A stretch of DNA of 8,313 nt, from assembly GCA_020849155.1 (NCBI GenBank), contig JADLGU010000402.1:1-8313 (forward strand), in the 5' to 3' direction. Both the position numbers and the translations under genes were made by a program. The notes beneath the pieces were generated by a model. The model had not been told where the DNA came from and made no database searches. It saw only the letters and a list, made by a program, of their open reading frames with translations. The stretch is from Rhodocyclaceae bacterium (GTDB lineage: Bacteria > Pseudomonadota > Gammaproteobacteria > Burkholderiales > Rhodocyclaceae). Shown one piece after another: positions 1 through 6,086 of this stretch (the first letter of the stretch is position 1; every line of letters begins with the position of its first letter).

Positions 1-630
1 AAGCCCGGCGGCATCTACAACTCCAACCGCTACACCCTGCGCGGCCTGCTGGCAGCGCTCGGCTGCGAGGTGCGCGACCTCGGCATCGTGCCGGACCGCC
101 TCGAGGCGACGCGCGCCGCGCTGCGCGAGGCGGCCGCCGCCAGCGACCTCATCGTCACCAGCGGCGGCGTCTCGGTCGGCGAGGAGGACCACGTCAAGGC
201 GGCGGTGCAGGCGGAGGGCAAGCTCGATCTGTGGAAGATCGCGATTAAACCAGGGAAACCCCAGGCCTTCGGAAAAGTCGGTATCCGCGACACGGCGTTC
301 ATCGGCCTGCCCGGCAACCCGGTGTCGACCTTCGTCACCTTCCTCATGCTGGTGCGGCCGTTCCTGCTCGCCAGCCAGGGGGCGCGCGTCACGGCGCCGC
401 GCGGCCTGACGATGCGCGCCGACTTCGACTGGCCGAAGCCCGACCGGCGCCGCGAGTTCCTGCGCGTGCGCATCAACCCCGCGGGCGGCCTCGACCTCTT
501 CCCCAACCAGAGCTCGGGCGTGCTGACTTCCTGCGCCTGGGCCGACGGCCTGGTGGACAACCCGCCGGCGCAGGCGGTGGCGCGCGGCGAGCCGGTGCGC
601 TTTCTGCCGTTTTCCGAGTTGTTATACTGA
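1..630 (+). CDS. moeA: Molybdopterin molybdenumtransferase MoeA, C-terminal part (5' end outside window)
   Basis: MoeA inserts molybdate into adenylylated molybdopterin in the last cytoplasmic step of molybdenum cofactor synthesis. The reading frame is open from base 1 to the TGA at 628-630, giving 209 residues; a complete MoeA is about 400, so roughly the first half lies upstream. Visible family signatures, in window numbering, are an N-S-N-R stretch near residues 8-11, the glycine-rich SGGVSVGEEDHV loop at about 55-66 of the MoCF-binding (MogA-like) domain, PGKPQAFGK at about 85-93, and GLPGNPVSTFVTF at about 102-114. The remainder is the C-terminal beta domain (domain IV), ending in a hydrophobic FLPF-containing tail. 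The next gene, moaD, starts 3 nt after the stop, so this is an operon with moaD and moaE. Identification is firm, although paralogues (moeA1/moeA2) cannot be told apart from this fragment. Confidence 0.95.
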   Translation, partial: KPGGIYNSNRYTLRGLLAALGCEVRDLGIVPDRLEATRAALREAAAASDLIVTSGGVSVGEEDHVKAAVQAEGKLDLWKIAIKPGKPQAFGKVGIRDTAFIGLPGNPVSTFVTFLMLVRPFLLASQGARVTAPRGLTMRADFDWPKPDRRREFLRVRINPAGGLDLFPNQSSGVLTSCAWADGLVDNPPAQAVARGEPVRFLPFSELLY

Positions 631-633
631 ATC

Positions 634-885
634 ATGCTGAAAATTCTCTATTTTGCCGGGCTGCGCGAGGCGCTCGACCGGTCTTCCGAGCAACTGGCCA
701 TGCCGTCCGGCATTGGCAATCTCGGCCAGCTGCATGCCCATCTCGTCGCGCGCGGCGGCGTCTGGGAGGCCTTGGGCAAGACGAAGAATCTGCGCGCGGC
801 GGTCAACCAGGAGATGGCGGCGATGGACGCGCCGCTGAAGGACGGCGACGAGGTGGCCTTCTTCCCGCCGGTGACGGGCGGCTAG
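634..885 (+). CDS. moaD: Molybdopterin synthase small (sulfur carrier) subunit MoaD
   Basis: MoaD is the ubiquitin-like sulfur carrier of molybdopterin synthase. Its C-terminal glycine is adenylylated and then thiocarboxylated, and it donates sulfur to cyclic pyranopterin monophosphate in the MoaE active site. The 83-residue product has the usual family length. It opens with MLKILYFAGLRE, the typical first strand, and ends in FFPPVTGG with the obligatory Gly-Gly at residues 82-83. A conserved acidic DGDEVAFFPP segment precedes the tail. The start lies 3 nt after the moeA stop. No good Shine-Dalgarno sequence is seen before the ATG, so translation probably depends on coupling to moeA. The stop codon directly abuts the moaE ATG (TAGATG), matching the 1:1 need for the two subunits. 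Confidence 0.95.
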   Translation: MLKILYFAGLREALDRSSEQLAMPSGIGNLGQLHAHLVARGGVWEALGKTKNLRAAVNQEMAAMDAPLKDGDEVAFFPPVTGG

Positions 886-1338
886 ATGAAGGTCAGCGTC
901 CAGAGCGGAGATTTCGACCTCGGCGCCGAGTGCGCCGCCATCGGGCGCGGGCGCACGGACATCGGCGCGCTGGCGAGCTTCGTCGGCCTGGTGCGCGACG
1001 CCAGCGACGGCGCCGGCATTTCCCGCATGACGCTCGAGCACTACCCGGGCATGACCGAGAAGTCGCTGGCGGAAATCGTCGAGCAGGCGCGCGGCCGCTG
1101 GGACGTCCTCGACGCCACGGTGATCCACCGCATCGGCGAGCTGAAGCCGGGCGACAACATCGTGCTGGTGGTGGTGGCCAGCGCCCACCGCGGCGACGCC
1201 TTCGCCGCCTGCGAGTTCATCATGGATTTTCTCAAGACCCGGGCGCCGTTCTGGAAGAAGGAAGAGACGTCCGAGGGCGGCCGCTGGGTCGATGCGCGCG
1301 AGTCGGACGACGTCGCGGCGGAGAAGTGGAAGGATTGA
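886..1338 (+). CDS. moaE: Molybdopterin synthase catalytic (large) subunit MoaE
   Basis: MoaE is the catalytic large subunit of the heterotetrameric molybdopterin synthase; it receives sulfur from the MoaD C-terminus and builds the dithiolene of molybdopterin. The 150-residue product is full length for the family. Recognisable parts are GALASFVGLVRD at about 27-38, LEHYPGMTEK at 50-59, the HRIGEL segment at 81-86, SAHRGDAFAACEF at about 99-111, and the active-site stretch LKTRAPFWKKE. In that stretch Lys117 and Lys124 align in position with the catalytic lysines known from E. coli MoaE (Lys119 and Lys126). Arg102 lies in the conserved HR pair. The ATG directly follows the moaD stop with zero spacing, so the two are almost certainly translationally coupled. 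It is the last gene of this operon segment; the next gene is convergent. Confidence 0.96.
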   Translation: MKVSVQSGDFDLGAECAAIGRGRTDIGALASFVGLVRDASDGAGISRMTLEHYPGMTEKSLAEIVEQARGRWDVLDATVIHRIGELKPGDNIVLVVVASAHRGDAFAACEFIMDFLKTRAPFWKKEETSEGGRWVDARESDDVAAEKWKD

Positions 1339-1347
1339 CAGGTTAAT

Positions 1348-1398
1348 CCCCCTCTCCCCCGGCCCCTCCCCCGCGAGGGGGAGGGGAGGAGAGGGAGA
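1348..1398. repeat. C-rich/G-rich inverted repeat of a dispersed intergenic (REP-like) type
   Basis: The sequence shows a perfect 10-bp inner stem (CCCCTCCCCC at 1363-1372 and GGGGGAGGGG at 1377-1386) closed by a GCGA loop. An outer 8-bp stem (CCCTCTCC at 1350-1357 and GGAGAGGG at 1388-1395) is separated from it by an asymmetric bulge. It fills the space between the convergent moaE and phasin genes. In one plus-strand frame it reads PLSPGPSPARGRGGEG, a peptide I recognise from spurious ORFs made by a widespread proteobacterial intergenic repeat. No T-tract follows on either strand, so it is not a classical intrinsic terminator. It could still stop transcription or protect 3' ends of both genes. 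Copy number elsewhere in the genome cannot be judged from this window. Confidence 0.7.
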
Positions 1399-1399
1399 T

Positions 1400-1912
1400 T
1401 TACTCGACCTTTACGCTTTTTCCCTTGCCGGCCCCCGGCATGTTGAAGGCGGCGGTCGAGGCCTTGGCGATCTGGTCGAAGGCGTCCTTGGCGGTGCCGA
1501 AGGCCTTCTGCATGGCGGCGAAGGCGTCGCCGCTGTTGCCGGGCAGGGCGCTCACCGACATCATCTTCTTGAAGTTCTCCATCATCTCCTGGCTGGTGCC
1601 TGCCATCTGCTGGCCGAGCATGCGGTTGAACTCGGCCTGCGCCTCGGCGGTGATTTCGGTCATCTGGCGCATGGCTTCCATCATCTTGGTGGAGGTCTCC
1701 TGGGCGAACTGGGTGCGCAGGGCCAGCGCCCCCTGCGGGTCCTTCGCCTCGGTCAGCGCCCGCGCGTTCTTGACGCTCTCCTCGAACAGGGCGCGCGCGG
1801 TCTCCACCTGAAGCTCCATGATGCGCTTGGAGTTTTCCAGCGACATCTGGGTCAGACGCATGGCCGCATCGATGCTTCTCTTGTGCATTTCGCTGAGTTG
1901 TTCGCTGCTCAT
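1400..1912 (-). CDS. Phasin family protein (PhaP-like, PHA granule-associated)
   Basis: Phasins are small amphipathic proteins coating polyhydroxyalkanoate granules in the cytoplasm and controlling their size and number. The product is 170 residues, soluble, without signal peptide or membrane segment. It is almost entirely helical by composition: many Ala, Glu, Gln, Met and Lys, with heptad-like runs at about 12-50 and 60-118 such as TKMMEAMRQMTEITAEAQAE. The pattern resembles the Phasin_2 family (members about 150-190 residues). A short Gly/Ser linker near 125-128 is followed by the FAAMQKAFGTAKDAFDQIAKA helix region, and the tail GKGKSVKVE is basic. The ATG at 1912 is chosen because a strong GGAGGG sits 5 nt upstream; an ATG at 1924 would overlap that site. 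It lies downstream of the terminator of the minus-strand operon, so it probably has its own promoter. Its substrate class is inferred from family similarity. Confidence 0.88.
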   Translation of the reverse strand: MSSEQLSEMHKRSIDAAMRLTQMSLENSKRIMELQVETARALFEESVKNARALTEAKDPQGALALRTQFAQETSTKMMEAMRQMTEITAEAQAEFNRMLGQQMAGTSQEMMENFKKMMSVSALPGNSGDAFAAMQKAFGTAKDAFDQIAKASTAAFNMPGAGKGKSVKVE

Positions 1913-1914
1913 TG

Positions 1915-1922
1915 CTCCCTCC
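1915..1922 (-). promoter_or_regulatory. Ribosome binding site of the phasin gene
   Basis: On the minus strand this reads GGAGGGAG, with GGAGG 5 nt before the ATG at 1912. It settles the start choice: a second in-frame ATG at 1924-1922 partly overlaps this purine tract and has no comparable site of its own. Confidence 0.75.
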
Positions 1923-1962
1923 ATGGCGGTAAGGTTCGGGGAATATGATGCGCCGATTGCCG

Positions 1963-1977
1963 CGGCTTGAAAAGCCG
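1963..1977. repeat. Short inverted repeat upstream of the phasin gene
   Basis: CGGCTT (1963-1968) and AAGCCG (1972-1977) form a perfect 6-bp inverted repeat around GAA. It lies about 50 nt upstream of the phasin start, between that gene and the operon terminator, in the only space available for a phasin promoter (1913-1979). I see no convincing -35/-10 pair there. It could be an operator, but a 6-bp repeat in GC-rich DNA can arise by chance. Confidence 0.25.
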
Positions 1978-1979
1978 TG

Positions 1980-2002
1980 AAAAAAAGGGGGGCGAGCCCC
2001 CC
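1980..2002 (-). terminator. Rho-independent terminator of the CoA-transferase operon
   Basis: Read on the minus strand, six G (2002-1997), a CTCG loop and six C (1992-1987) make a GC-only hairpin, followed at once by seven T (1986-1980). This is a textbook intrinsic terminator 19 nt after the CoA-transferase stop codon at 2022-2024. It marks the 3' end of the sigma-54 operon and separates it from the co-directional phasin gene. Confidence 0.88.
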
Positions 2003-2021
2003 GAACCCCTCACACACGGAG

Positions 2022-3599
2022 TCAATCCGCCTGGAGATGCCCCATCGGTTCCGGCCGGAACAGGCGGGCGTCCATCGGCTTCGGCGCCTGGTCGATGACG
2101 GGGCGGAAATCCATCTGCGCCAGGATGTCGCGCTGGAGGTCGACGCCCGGCGCGACTTCGACCAGTTCCAGGCCCTTGCGGCCCAGGCGGAAGACGCAGC
2201 GCTCGGTGACATACAGCACCGGCTGGCCGCGGCGCAGGGCGTTCTCGCCGCTGAAGCTGCGGTGCTCGACGCGCTCGACGAACTTGCGCACCTCGCCTTC
2301 GCGCAGGAGGCGCAGCCCGCCGTCGCGCACCTCGGCCTGCAGCGGGCCGGCCGTGAACGTGCCGACGAAAACCACCTTGCGCGCCGATTGCGAGATGTTG
2401 ATGAAGCCGCCGGCGCCGGCCAGCCGGGAGCCGAAGCGGCTGACGTTGAGGTTGCCCTGGCGGTCGGCCTGGGCCAGGCCGAGGAAGGCGATGTCGAGTC
2501 CGCCGCCGTCGTAGAAGTCGAACTGGTAGGGCTGGTCGATGATCGCCTCGGCGTTGCTGGCGGCGCCGAAGTCGAGGCCGCCGGCCGGCACCCCGCCGAT
2601 CACGCCCGGCTCGGCCGTCAGCGTCAGGGTCTCGAGCAGGCCTTCCTCGTGGGCGACGTCGGCGACGCCTTCCGGCATGCCGATGCCGAGGTTCACCACC
2701 TGGCCGGGGCGCAGTTCGAGGGCGGCGCGGCGGGCGATGATTTTCCGCACCGACAGGGGCATCGTCGGCAGCTGCTCGAGCGGCACGCGGATCTCGCCGG
2801 CGTAGGCCGGGTTGTAGGCGCAGCCGAAGGTCTGCGCGTGGTGGTCCGGCGCCTCGGCCAGCACCACTGCGTCGACCAGCACGCCGGGGATCTTCACCTG
2901 GCGCGGATTGAGGCTGCCGCGCGCGGCCAGGCGCTCCACCTGGACGATCACCCGGCCGCCGGAATTGCGCGCCGCCATGGCGATGGACAGCGCCTCCAGG
3001 GTCAGCGCCTCCTTCTCCATGGTGACGTTGCCGGCGGCGTCGGCGGTGGTGCCGCGCAGGATCGCGACATCGATCGGGAAGGCCTTGTAGAACAGGTAGT
3101 CGCGCCCGCCGAGCCGGATCAGTTCGACCAGGTCTTCGCGGCTGCGCTCGTTGAGCCGGCCGCCGCCGTGGCGCGGGTCGACGAAGGTGTCCAGGCCGAT
3201 CGAGGACAGGTGCCCCGGCTTGCCGGCGGCGATGTCGCGGAAGAGATGGCTGATGACGCCCTGCGGCAGGTTGTAGGCCTCGATGCGGTTGGCCACGGCG
3301 AGCGCCTGCAGCTTCGGCACCAGGCCCCAGTGGCCGCCGATCACCCGGCGCACCAGGCCCTCGTGGCCGAAGTGGTTGAGGCCGCGCTCGCCGCCGTCGC
3401 CCTGGCCGGCGGCGTACACCAAAGTCAGTCCGCGCAGCACGGCGGGTTCCCGGCGGAAGCGCTCCTCGATGGCGACGGCGATGCCCTCGGCGAAGCCGAT
3501 GCCGACGAAGCCGGCGGTGGCGACGGTGTCGCCGGCGCGGATCAGCCGCGCCGCCTCGGCGGCGCTGGCGAGCTTGCCGCGCGGCTCAGAGCGTGGCAC
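2022..3599 (-). CDS. Family-I acyl-CoA:acetate/3-ketoacid CoA transferase (propionate CoA-transferase/YdiF-like)
   Basis: Such enzymes move CoA from an acyl-CoA donor to a free carboxylate through a glutamyl-CoA thioester; in vivo substrates vary (acetate, propionate, lactate, 3-keto acids). The 525-residue protein has the fused alpha-beta form. The N-terminal half carries the alpha-like part, with GDTVATAGFVGIGF at about 23-36 and the GTTADAAGNV turn at about 183-192. The C-terminal half carries the beta-like part, with VNLGIGMPEGVA at about 302-313, TAEPGVIGG at 328-336 and DIAFLGLAQADRQGNLNVS at about 369-387. Glu330 in TAEPG is the expected catalytic glutamate. The GTG start at 3599 has a GAGGT 8 nt upstream and overlaps the dehydrogenase gene by 14 nt, implying coupling. 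It is the last gene before a strong terminator. Family assignment is strong; the substrate is unknown, and an acetoacetate or short-chain hydroxy-acid role is only inferred from the neighbours. Confidence 0.93.
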   Translation of the reverse strand: MPRSEPRGKLASAAEAARLIRAGDTVATAGFVGIGFAEGIAVAIEERFRREPAVLRGLTLVYAAGQGDGGERGLNHFGHEGLVRRVIGGHWGLVPKLQALAVANRIEAYNLPQGVISHLFRDIAAGKPGHLSSIGLDTFVDPRHGGGRLNERSREDLVELIRLGGRDYLFYKAFPIDVAILRGTTADAAGNVTMEKEALTLEALSIAMAARNSGGRVIVQVERLAARGSLNPRQVKIPGVLVDAVVLAEAPDHHAQTFGCAYNPAYAGEIRVPLEQLPTMPLSVRKIIARRAALELRPGQVVNLGIGMPEGVADVAHEEGLLETLTLTAEPGVIGGVPAGGLDFGAASNAEAIIDQPYQFDFYDGGGLDIAFLGLAQADRQGNLNVSRFGSRLAGAGGFINISQSARKVVFVGTFTAGPLQAEVRDGGLRLLREGEVRKFVERVEHRSFSGENALRRGQPVLYVTERCVFRLGRKGLELVEVAPGVDLQRDILAQMDFRPVIDQAPKPMDARLFRPEPMGHLQAD

Positions 3600-4389
3600 C
3601 GCCGGAGACCTCGATCACCGCGCCGTTCACGTAGCTGGCCTCGTCGGAGGCGAGGAAGGCCGCCACGGCGGCGATCTCCTCGGGCCGGCCCATGCGCCCG
3701 GCCGGGATGCGGCCGACGATCTCGTCGAGCACCTTGTGCGGCATGGCGGCGAGGATCGGCGTCTCGATGAAGCCGGGGCAGAGGGCGTTGGCGCGGATGC
3801 CCTTGCGGCCCAGCTCGCGCGCCCAGGTCCTGGTCATGCCGATGACGCCGGCCTTGGCGGCGGCGTAGTTGGTCTGGCCGAAGTTGCCGTAGAGGCCGAC
3901 GATCGAGGAGATGCTGACGATCGAGCCGGAACCCTGCTCCAGCATGCCCTCGACGACGGCGCGCGTGCAGCGGTAGACGCCGGAGAGATTGACGGCGATG
4001 ACCTGCTCCCACTGTTCGTCGCGCATGTTTTTCAGCTGGGCGTCCTGCACGATGCCGGCGTTGTTCACCAGCACGTCGATGCGGCCGAAGTAGCGGCGCA
4101 CCGCGTCGGCCAGGGCGCGCACGCTCTCGCCGTCGGCGACGTCGGCGGAGAAGCCGGCGGCGAGGCCGCCTTCCTGGCGCAGCGCCTCGGCGGCGGCCTG
4201 GGCGGCCTGGCGGTCGAGGTCGCACAGCGCCACCTGGGCGCCTTCCCGCGCGCAGCGGCGGGCGATGGCCTCGCCGATGCCGCGCGCAGCGCCGGTGACG
4301 AGCACGGTCTTGCCGTCGAGGCGGCGCACAGAGGAAGGTGCGGACTGGCGGCCCTGGGCGGGCGGGTTGAGGGTGGCGGTGTCGGACAC
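3586..4389 (-). CDS. FabG-like short-chain dehydrogenase/reductase (classical SDR)
   Basis: This is an NAD(P)-dependent oxidoreductase of the classical SDR family, 267 residues. Rossmann motif TGAARGIG is at 32-39, NNAG at 109-112, structural Asn134, and the catalytic Ser162-Tyr175-Lys179 set in SISSIVG and NYAAAK. PGFIETPIL follows at 205-213, then the VNGAVIEVSGG C-terminus. Asp57 (CDLD) at the end of the second strand favours NAD(H) over NADP(H), more in keeping with a catabolic 3-hydroxyacyl/3-hydroxybutyrate-type dehydrogenase than with biosynthetic FabG. The start is GTG at 4389 with AGGAG 8 nt upstream. About 22 polar residues precede the first beta strand, longer than usual for FabG. 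It begins 24 nt after the solute-binding protein stop and overlaps the CoA-transferase start, so all are one transcript. Family call is firm; substrate is unknown. Confidence 0.92.
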   Translation of the reverse strand: MSDTATLNPPAQGRQSAPSSVRRLDGKTVLVTGAARGIGEAIARRCAREGAQVALCDLDRQAAQAAAEALRQEGGLAAGFSADVADGESVRALADAVRRYFGRIDVLVNNAGIVQDAQLKNMRDEQWEQVIAVNLSGVYRCTRAVVEGMLEQGSGSIVSISSIVGLYGNFGQTNYAAAKAGVIGMTRTWARELGRKGIRANALCPGFIETPILAAMPHKVLDEIVGRIPAGRMGRPEEIAAVAAFLASDEASYVNGAVIEVSGGATL

Positions 4390-4397
4390 TTCGGTTT

Positions 4398-4402
4398 CTC
4401 CT
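4398..4402 (-). promoter_or_regulatory. Ribosome binding site supporting the GTG start of the SDR gene
   Basis: AGGAG on the minus strand, 8 nt before GTG at 4389, in the 24-nt gap after the solute-binding protein gene. It supports the long N-terminus of the dehydrogenase; no later in-frame start near the Rossmann fold has a comparable site. Confidence 0.7.
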
Positions 4403-4413
4403 GACGTGAAAAT

Positions 4414-5547
4414 TCAGCGCAGCAGCTTGCCCTCGCGGCCGATCACCGTGACCTCGACGTACTTCGAGCCGATGCGGTTGTCGCGCGAGAAATTGACCTG
4501 GAAGCCGCCGACATCGTGGCGGCCGAGCGATTCGAGGGCGCGCAGCACCTTTTCCGGCGTCGGCCTGGGGCCGGCCCGGCGCAGGCCCTCGACCAGCACC
4601 TTGGCGCCGATGAACTCCTCGAAGCTGGTGTAGGAGAGCGTCGCCTCCTTCGGCGCGTACTTGGCGAACAGCTCGCGGAATTCGCGGATCACCGGCAGCG
4701 TCGGCGAGTAGGGGAAGGGCACCACCTGGGAGATGCCGAGGCCGTGCATGTTCTCGACGCCGGCCAGCCTGACCAGCTCGGCCGGGTCCACCACCGAGAT
4801 GTTGAAGAGCTGGGCGTTGCCGCCGGCGGCGCGGAAGGCCTTGACGAAGGCCGCCGTGGTCGGGTTGATGGAGATCATGATGATGGCGCTCACCCCCGAC
4901 TGCCGGAAGGCGGCGACCGCCTGCGCCACCGAGTCGTCGAGCTTGTTGCGCTCGTAGGGGGCGCTCGCCAGCAGCTTCAGCTCGCGCCGCTGCAGCGCCG
5001 CCTCGACGCCGGCCAGGCCGGCCTTGCCGAAGCCGTCGTTCTGGTAATACACGCCGATGTCCTTGATGCCGAGGGTGACCAGCTGGCCGACCATGTGCTC
5101 GGCCTCGTCGGCATAGCCGGCGCGGATGTGGAAGAGACTCGGGTTGAAGGGGCTGCGCAACGGCTCGCCGCCGGTGTAGGGCGCCACCAGCGCGATGTTC
5201 GCCTGCTGCAGGATGTTGCGCCTGAGCAGCTCGGTCAGGTTGGCGGTGCCGGCGAAGCCGATCAGCGCCACCACCTTGTCGCGCTCGATGGCCTCCTGCG
5301 TCAGGCGGATGGTCTCCTCGATCTTGTAGGCGTCGTCCTTGACGACATGGCGGATCTTCGCGCCGTGGATGCCGCCCGTGGCATTCACGTGCTCGAAGCA
5401 GATCCTCGCGCCGAGCACCATCTGCGCCCCGGTGGCGGCCAGCACGCCCGAGAGCGGCGCCACCTGGCCGACGACCAGTTCGGCGGCATGGACGGGCGAC
5501 AGGGCCATCAGCAGCAGCAGCGAGAGGACGTGGCGTAGCGTATTCAT
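4414..5547 (-). CDS. Periplasmic ABC-type solute-binding protein, branched-chain amino acid (type I) family
   Basis: This is a type-I periplasmic binding protein (Leu/Ile/Val-binding, Peripla_BP_6-like), 377 residues, the usual length. A Sec signal peptide is clear: MNTLRHV, a Leu-rich core at about 8-16, and a likely signal peptidase I cut after VHA (residue 21), giving a mature AELVVGQVAPLSG start. Typical lobe features follow: PLSGVLAATG at 31-40, VKDDAYKIEETI at 69-80, and ALIGFAGTANL at 94-104. Later come VAPYTGGEP at 121-129, GVYYQNDGFGKAG at 165-177, and a C-terminal SYTSFEEFIGAKVLVEGLRRAG lobe-closing region. ATG at 5547 has AAGGGAG just upstream and overlaps the previous stop as ATGA. 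No permease or ATPase gene is in this operon, so it either serves a transporter encoded elsewhere or acts as a sensor. Members of this fold also bind aromatic and other organic acids, so the ligand is unknown. Confidence 0.92.
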   Translation of the reverse strand: MNTLRHVLSLLLLMALSPVHAAELVVGQVAPLSGVLAATGAQMVLGARICFEHVNATGGIHGAKIRHVVKDDAYKIEETIRLTQEAIERDKVVALIGFAGTANLTELLRRNILQQANIALVAPYTGGEPLRSPFNPSLFHIRAGYADEAEHMVGQLVTLGIKDIGVYYQNDGFGKAGLAGVEAALQRRELKLLASAPYERNKLDDSVAQAVAAFRQSGVSAIIMISINPTTAAFVKAFRAAGGNAQLFNISVVDPAELVRLAGVENMHGLGISQVVPFPYSPTLPVIREFRELFAKYAPKEATLSYTSFEEFIGAKVLVEGLRRAGPRPTPEKVLRALESLGRHDVGGFQVNFSRDNRIGSKYVEVTVIGREGKLLR

Positions 5548-6041
5548 GGCGGGCTCCCTTCGGTGGATGGGGACGGATGGGTCTGGCGCGGGCCGCCCGG
5601 GCGGGTGCACAGCGCCAGCGAGAGGACCAGGCAGCCGGTGCCGACCAGGCCGCGCAGCAGCCCGTCGAGCGGCAGGGGATGCGGCACGCGATGCAGGCAG
5701 GCGGCGGCGAGCACGCCGGCCAGGGCCGCCAGGGCCAGCAGGCGGATGGCGAAGCCGCGCGGGATCGGGGTCGGCGTCCTGGCGTGGGCGCTCGGCGCCT
5801 CCTGCCATGCGTCGAGCGCGGCCAGCAGCAGGCTGAAGGCGATGGCGGCCAGATGCCAGAGGATCTGGTCCAGGGCATACGGGCCGCGCCCGAGCAGGAT
5901 GCCGGCCAGGCAGTCCAGATAGACCAGCGCCACCAGCAGCGGCCAGTGCCGCGCCATGGCGCCGCTCAGCCAGCGCAGCAGGTGCTCCATGCGCAGGGAA
6001 AGGCGGGACAGCGGCAGGTCGGCGGGCGTCGCGGGGGTCAT
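5544..6041 (-). CDS. Small four-helix membrane protein of unknown function, first gene of the operon
   Basis: I do not recognise a family. From the ATG at 6041 the product is 165 residues with four hydrophobic stretches at roughly 33-50 (WPLLVALVYLDCLAGILL), 58-77 (LDQILWHLAAIAFSLLLAAL), 97-116 and 127-145, so it is probably a four-helix inner-membrane protein. A Pro/Thr-rich loop (ARTPTPIPRG) joins helices 2 and 3, and the tail is Pro/Ser-rich. Its TGA overlaps the solute-binding protein ATG (ATGA at 5547-5544), implying coupling. The start is uncertain: ATG 6053 touches the sigma-54 promoter and lies about 10 nt upstream of the predicted transcription start. ATG 6041 would be nearly leaderless; ATG 5990 (148 residues) and ATG 5957 are alternatives, and none has a good Shine-Dalgarno. 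A partner of the neighbouring binding protein is possible but unproven. Confidence 0.72.
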   Translation of the reverse strand: MTPATPADLPLSRLSLRMEHLLRWLSGAMARHWPLLVALVYLDCLAGILLGRGPYALDQILWHLAAIAFSLLLAALDAWQEAPSAHARTPTPIPRGFAIRLLALAALAGVLAAACLHRVPHPLPLDGLLRGLVGTGCLVLSLALCTRPGGPRQTHPSPSTEGSPP

Positions 6042-6053
6042 GCGAGGGCCCAT

Positions 6054-6070
6054 TGCAACCCCCGTGCCAA
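6054..6070 (-). promoter_or_regulatory. Sigma-54 (RpoN) -24/-12 promoter of the membrane protein-SBP-SDR-CoA transferase operon
   Basis: On the minus strand the sequence is TTGGCACGGGGGTTGCA. This matches the known sigma-54 consensus TGGCACG-N4-TTGCW at every fixed position, with the invariant GG (6068-6067) and GC (6056-6055) separated by exactly 10 nt. With -12 at 6055, transcription should start near 6043. The next gene upstream on the same strand encodes a sigma-54 activator, and two palindromes lie at enhancer distance, so sequence and context agree. Confidence 0.9.
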
Positions 6071-6086
6071 AACCTCAACGAGCTGA

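Noticed and set aside
620..628. Extended -10 like TGTTATACT just before moaD.
   Set aside because: It lies inside the moeA coding end, has no matching -35, and would start transcription at or past the moaD ATG. Likely chance.
1292..1948. Plus-strand open frame of 218 codons covering the intergenic repeat and the phasin antisense strand.
   Set aside because: It begins inside moaE out of frame, reads the dispersed repeat as the PSPARGRG-type false peptide, then continues antisense to the phasin gene.
1913..1979. Attempt to place a sigma-70 promoter for the phasin (TTCAAG, 17 bp, TCATAT on the minus strand).
   Set aside because: Each hexamer matches the consensus at only about three of six positions, which is not distinguishable from chance.
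1977..3770. Long plus-strand open frame of 597 codons opposite the CoA transferase and SDR genes.
   Set aside because: It is antisense to genes with clear family motifs. Its composition (Ala, Arg, Gly, His, Asp rich, low complexity) is typical of GC-rich shadow frames, and no domain is recognisable.
3542..5878. Minus-strand open frame of 778 codons spanning the SDR, binding protein and membrane protein genes.
   Set aside because: It is an out-of-frame reading of three well-supported genes, dominated by Arg/Pro/Ala, with no motif. It is a GC-driven shadow.
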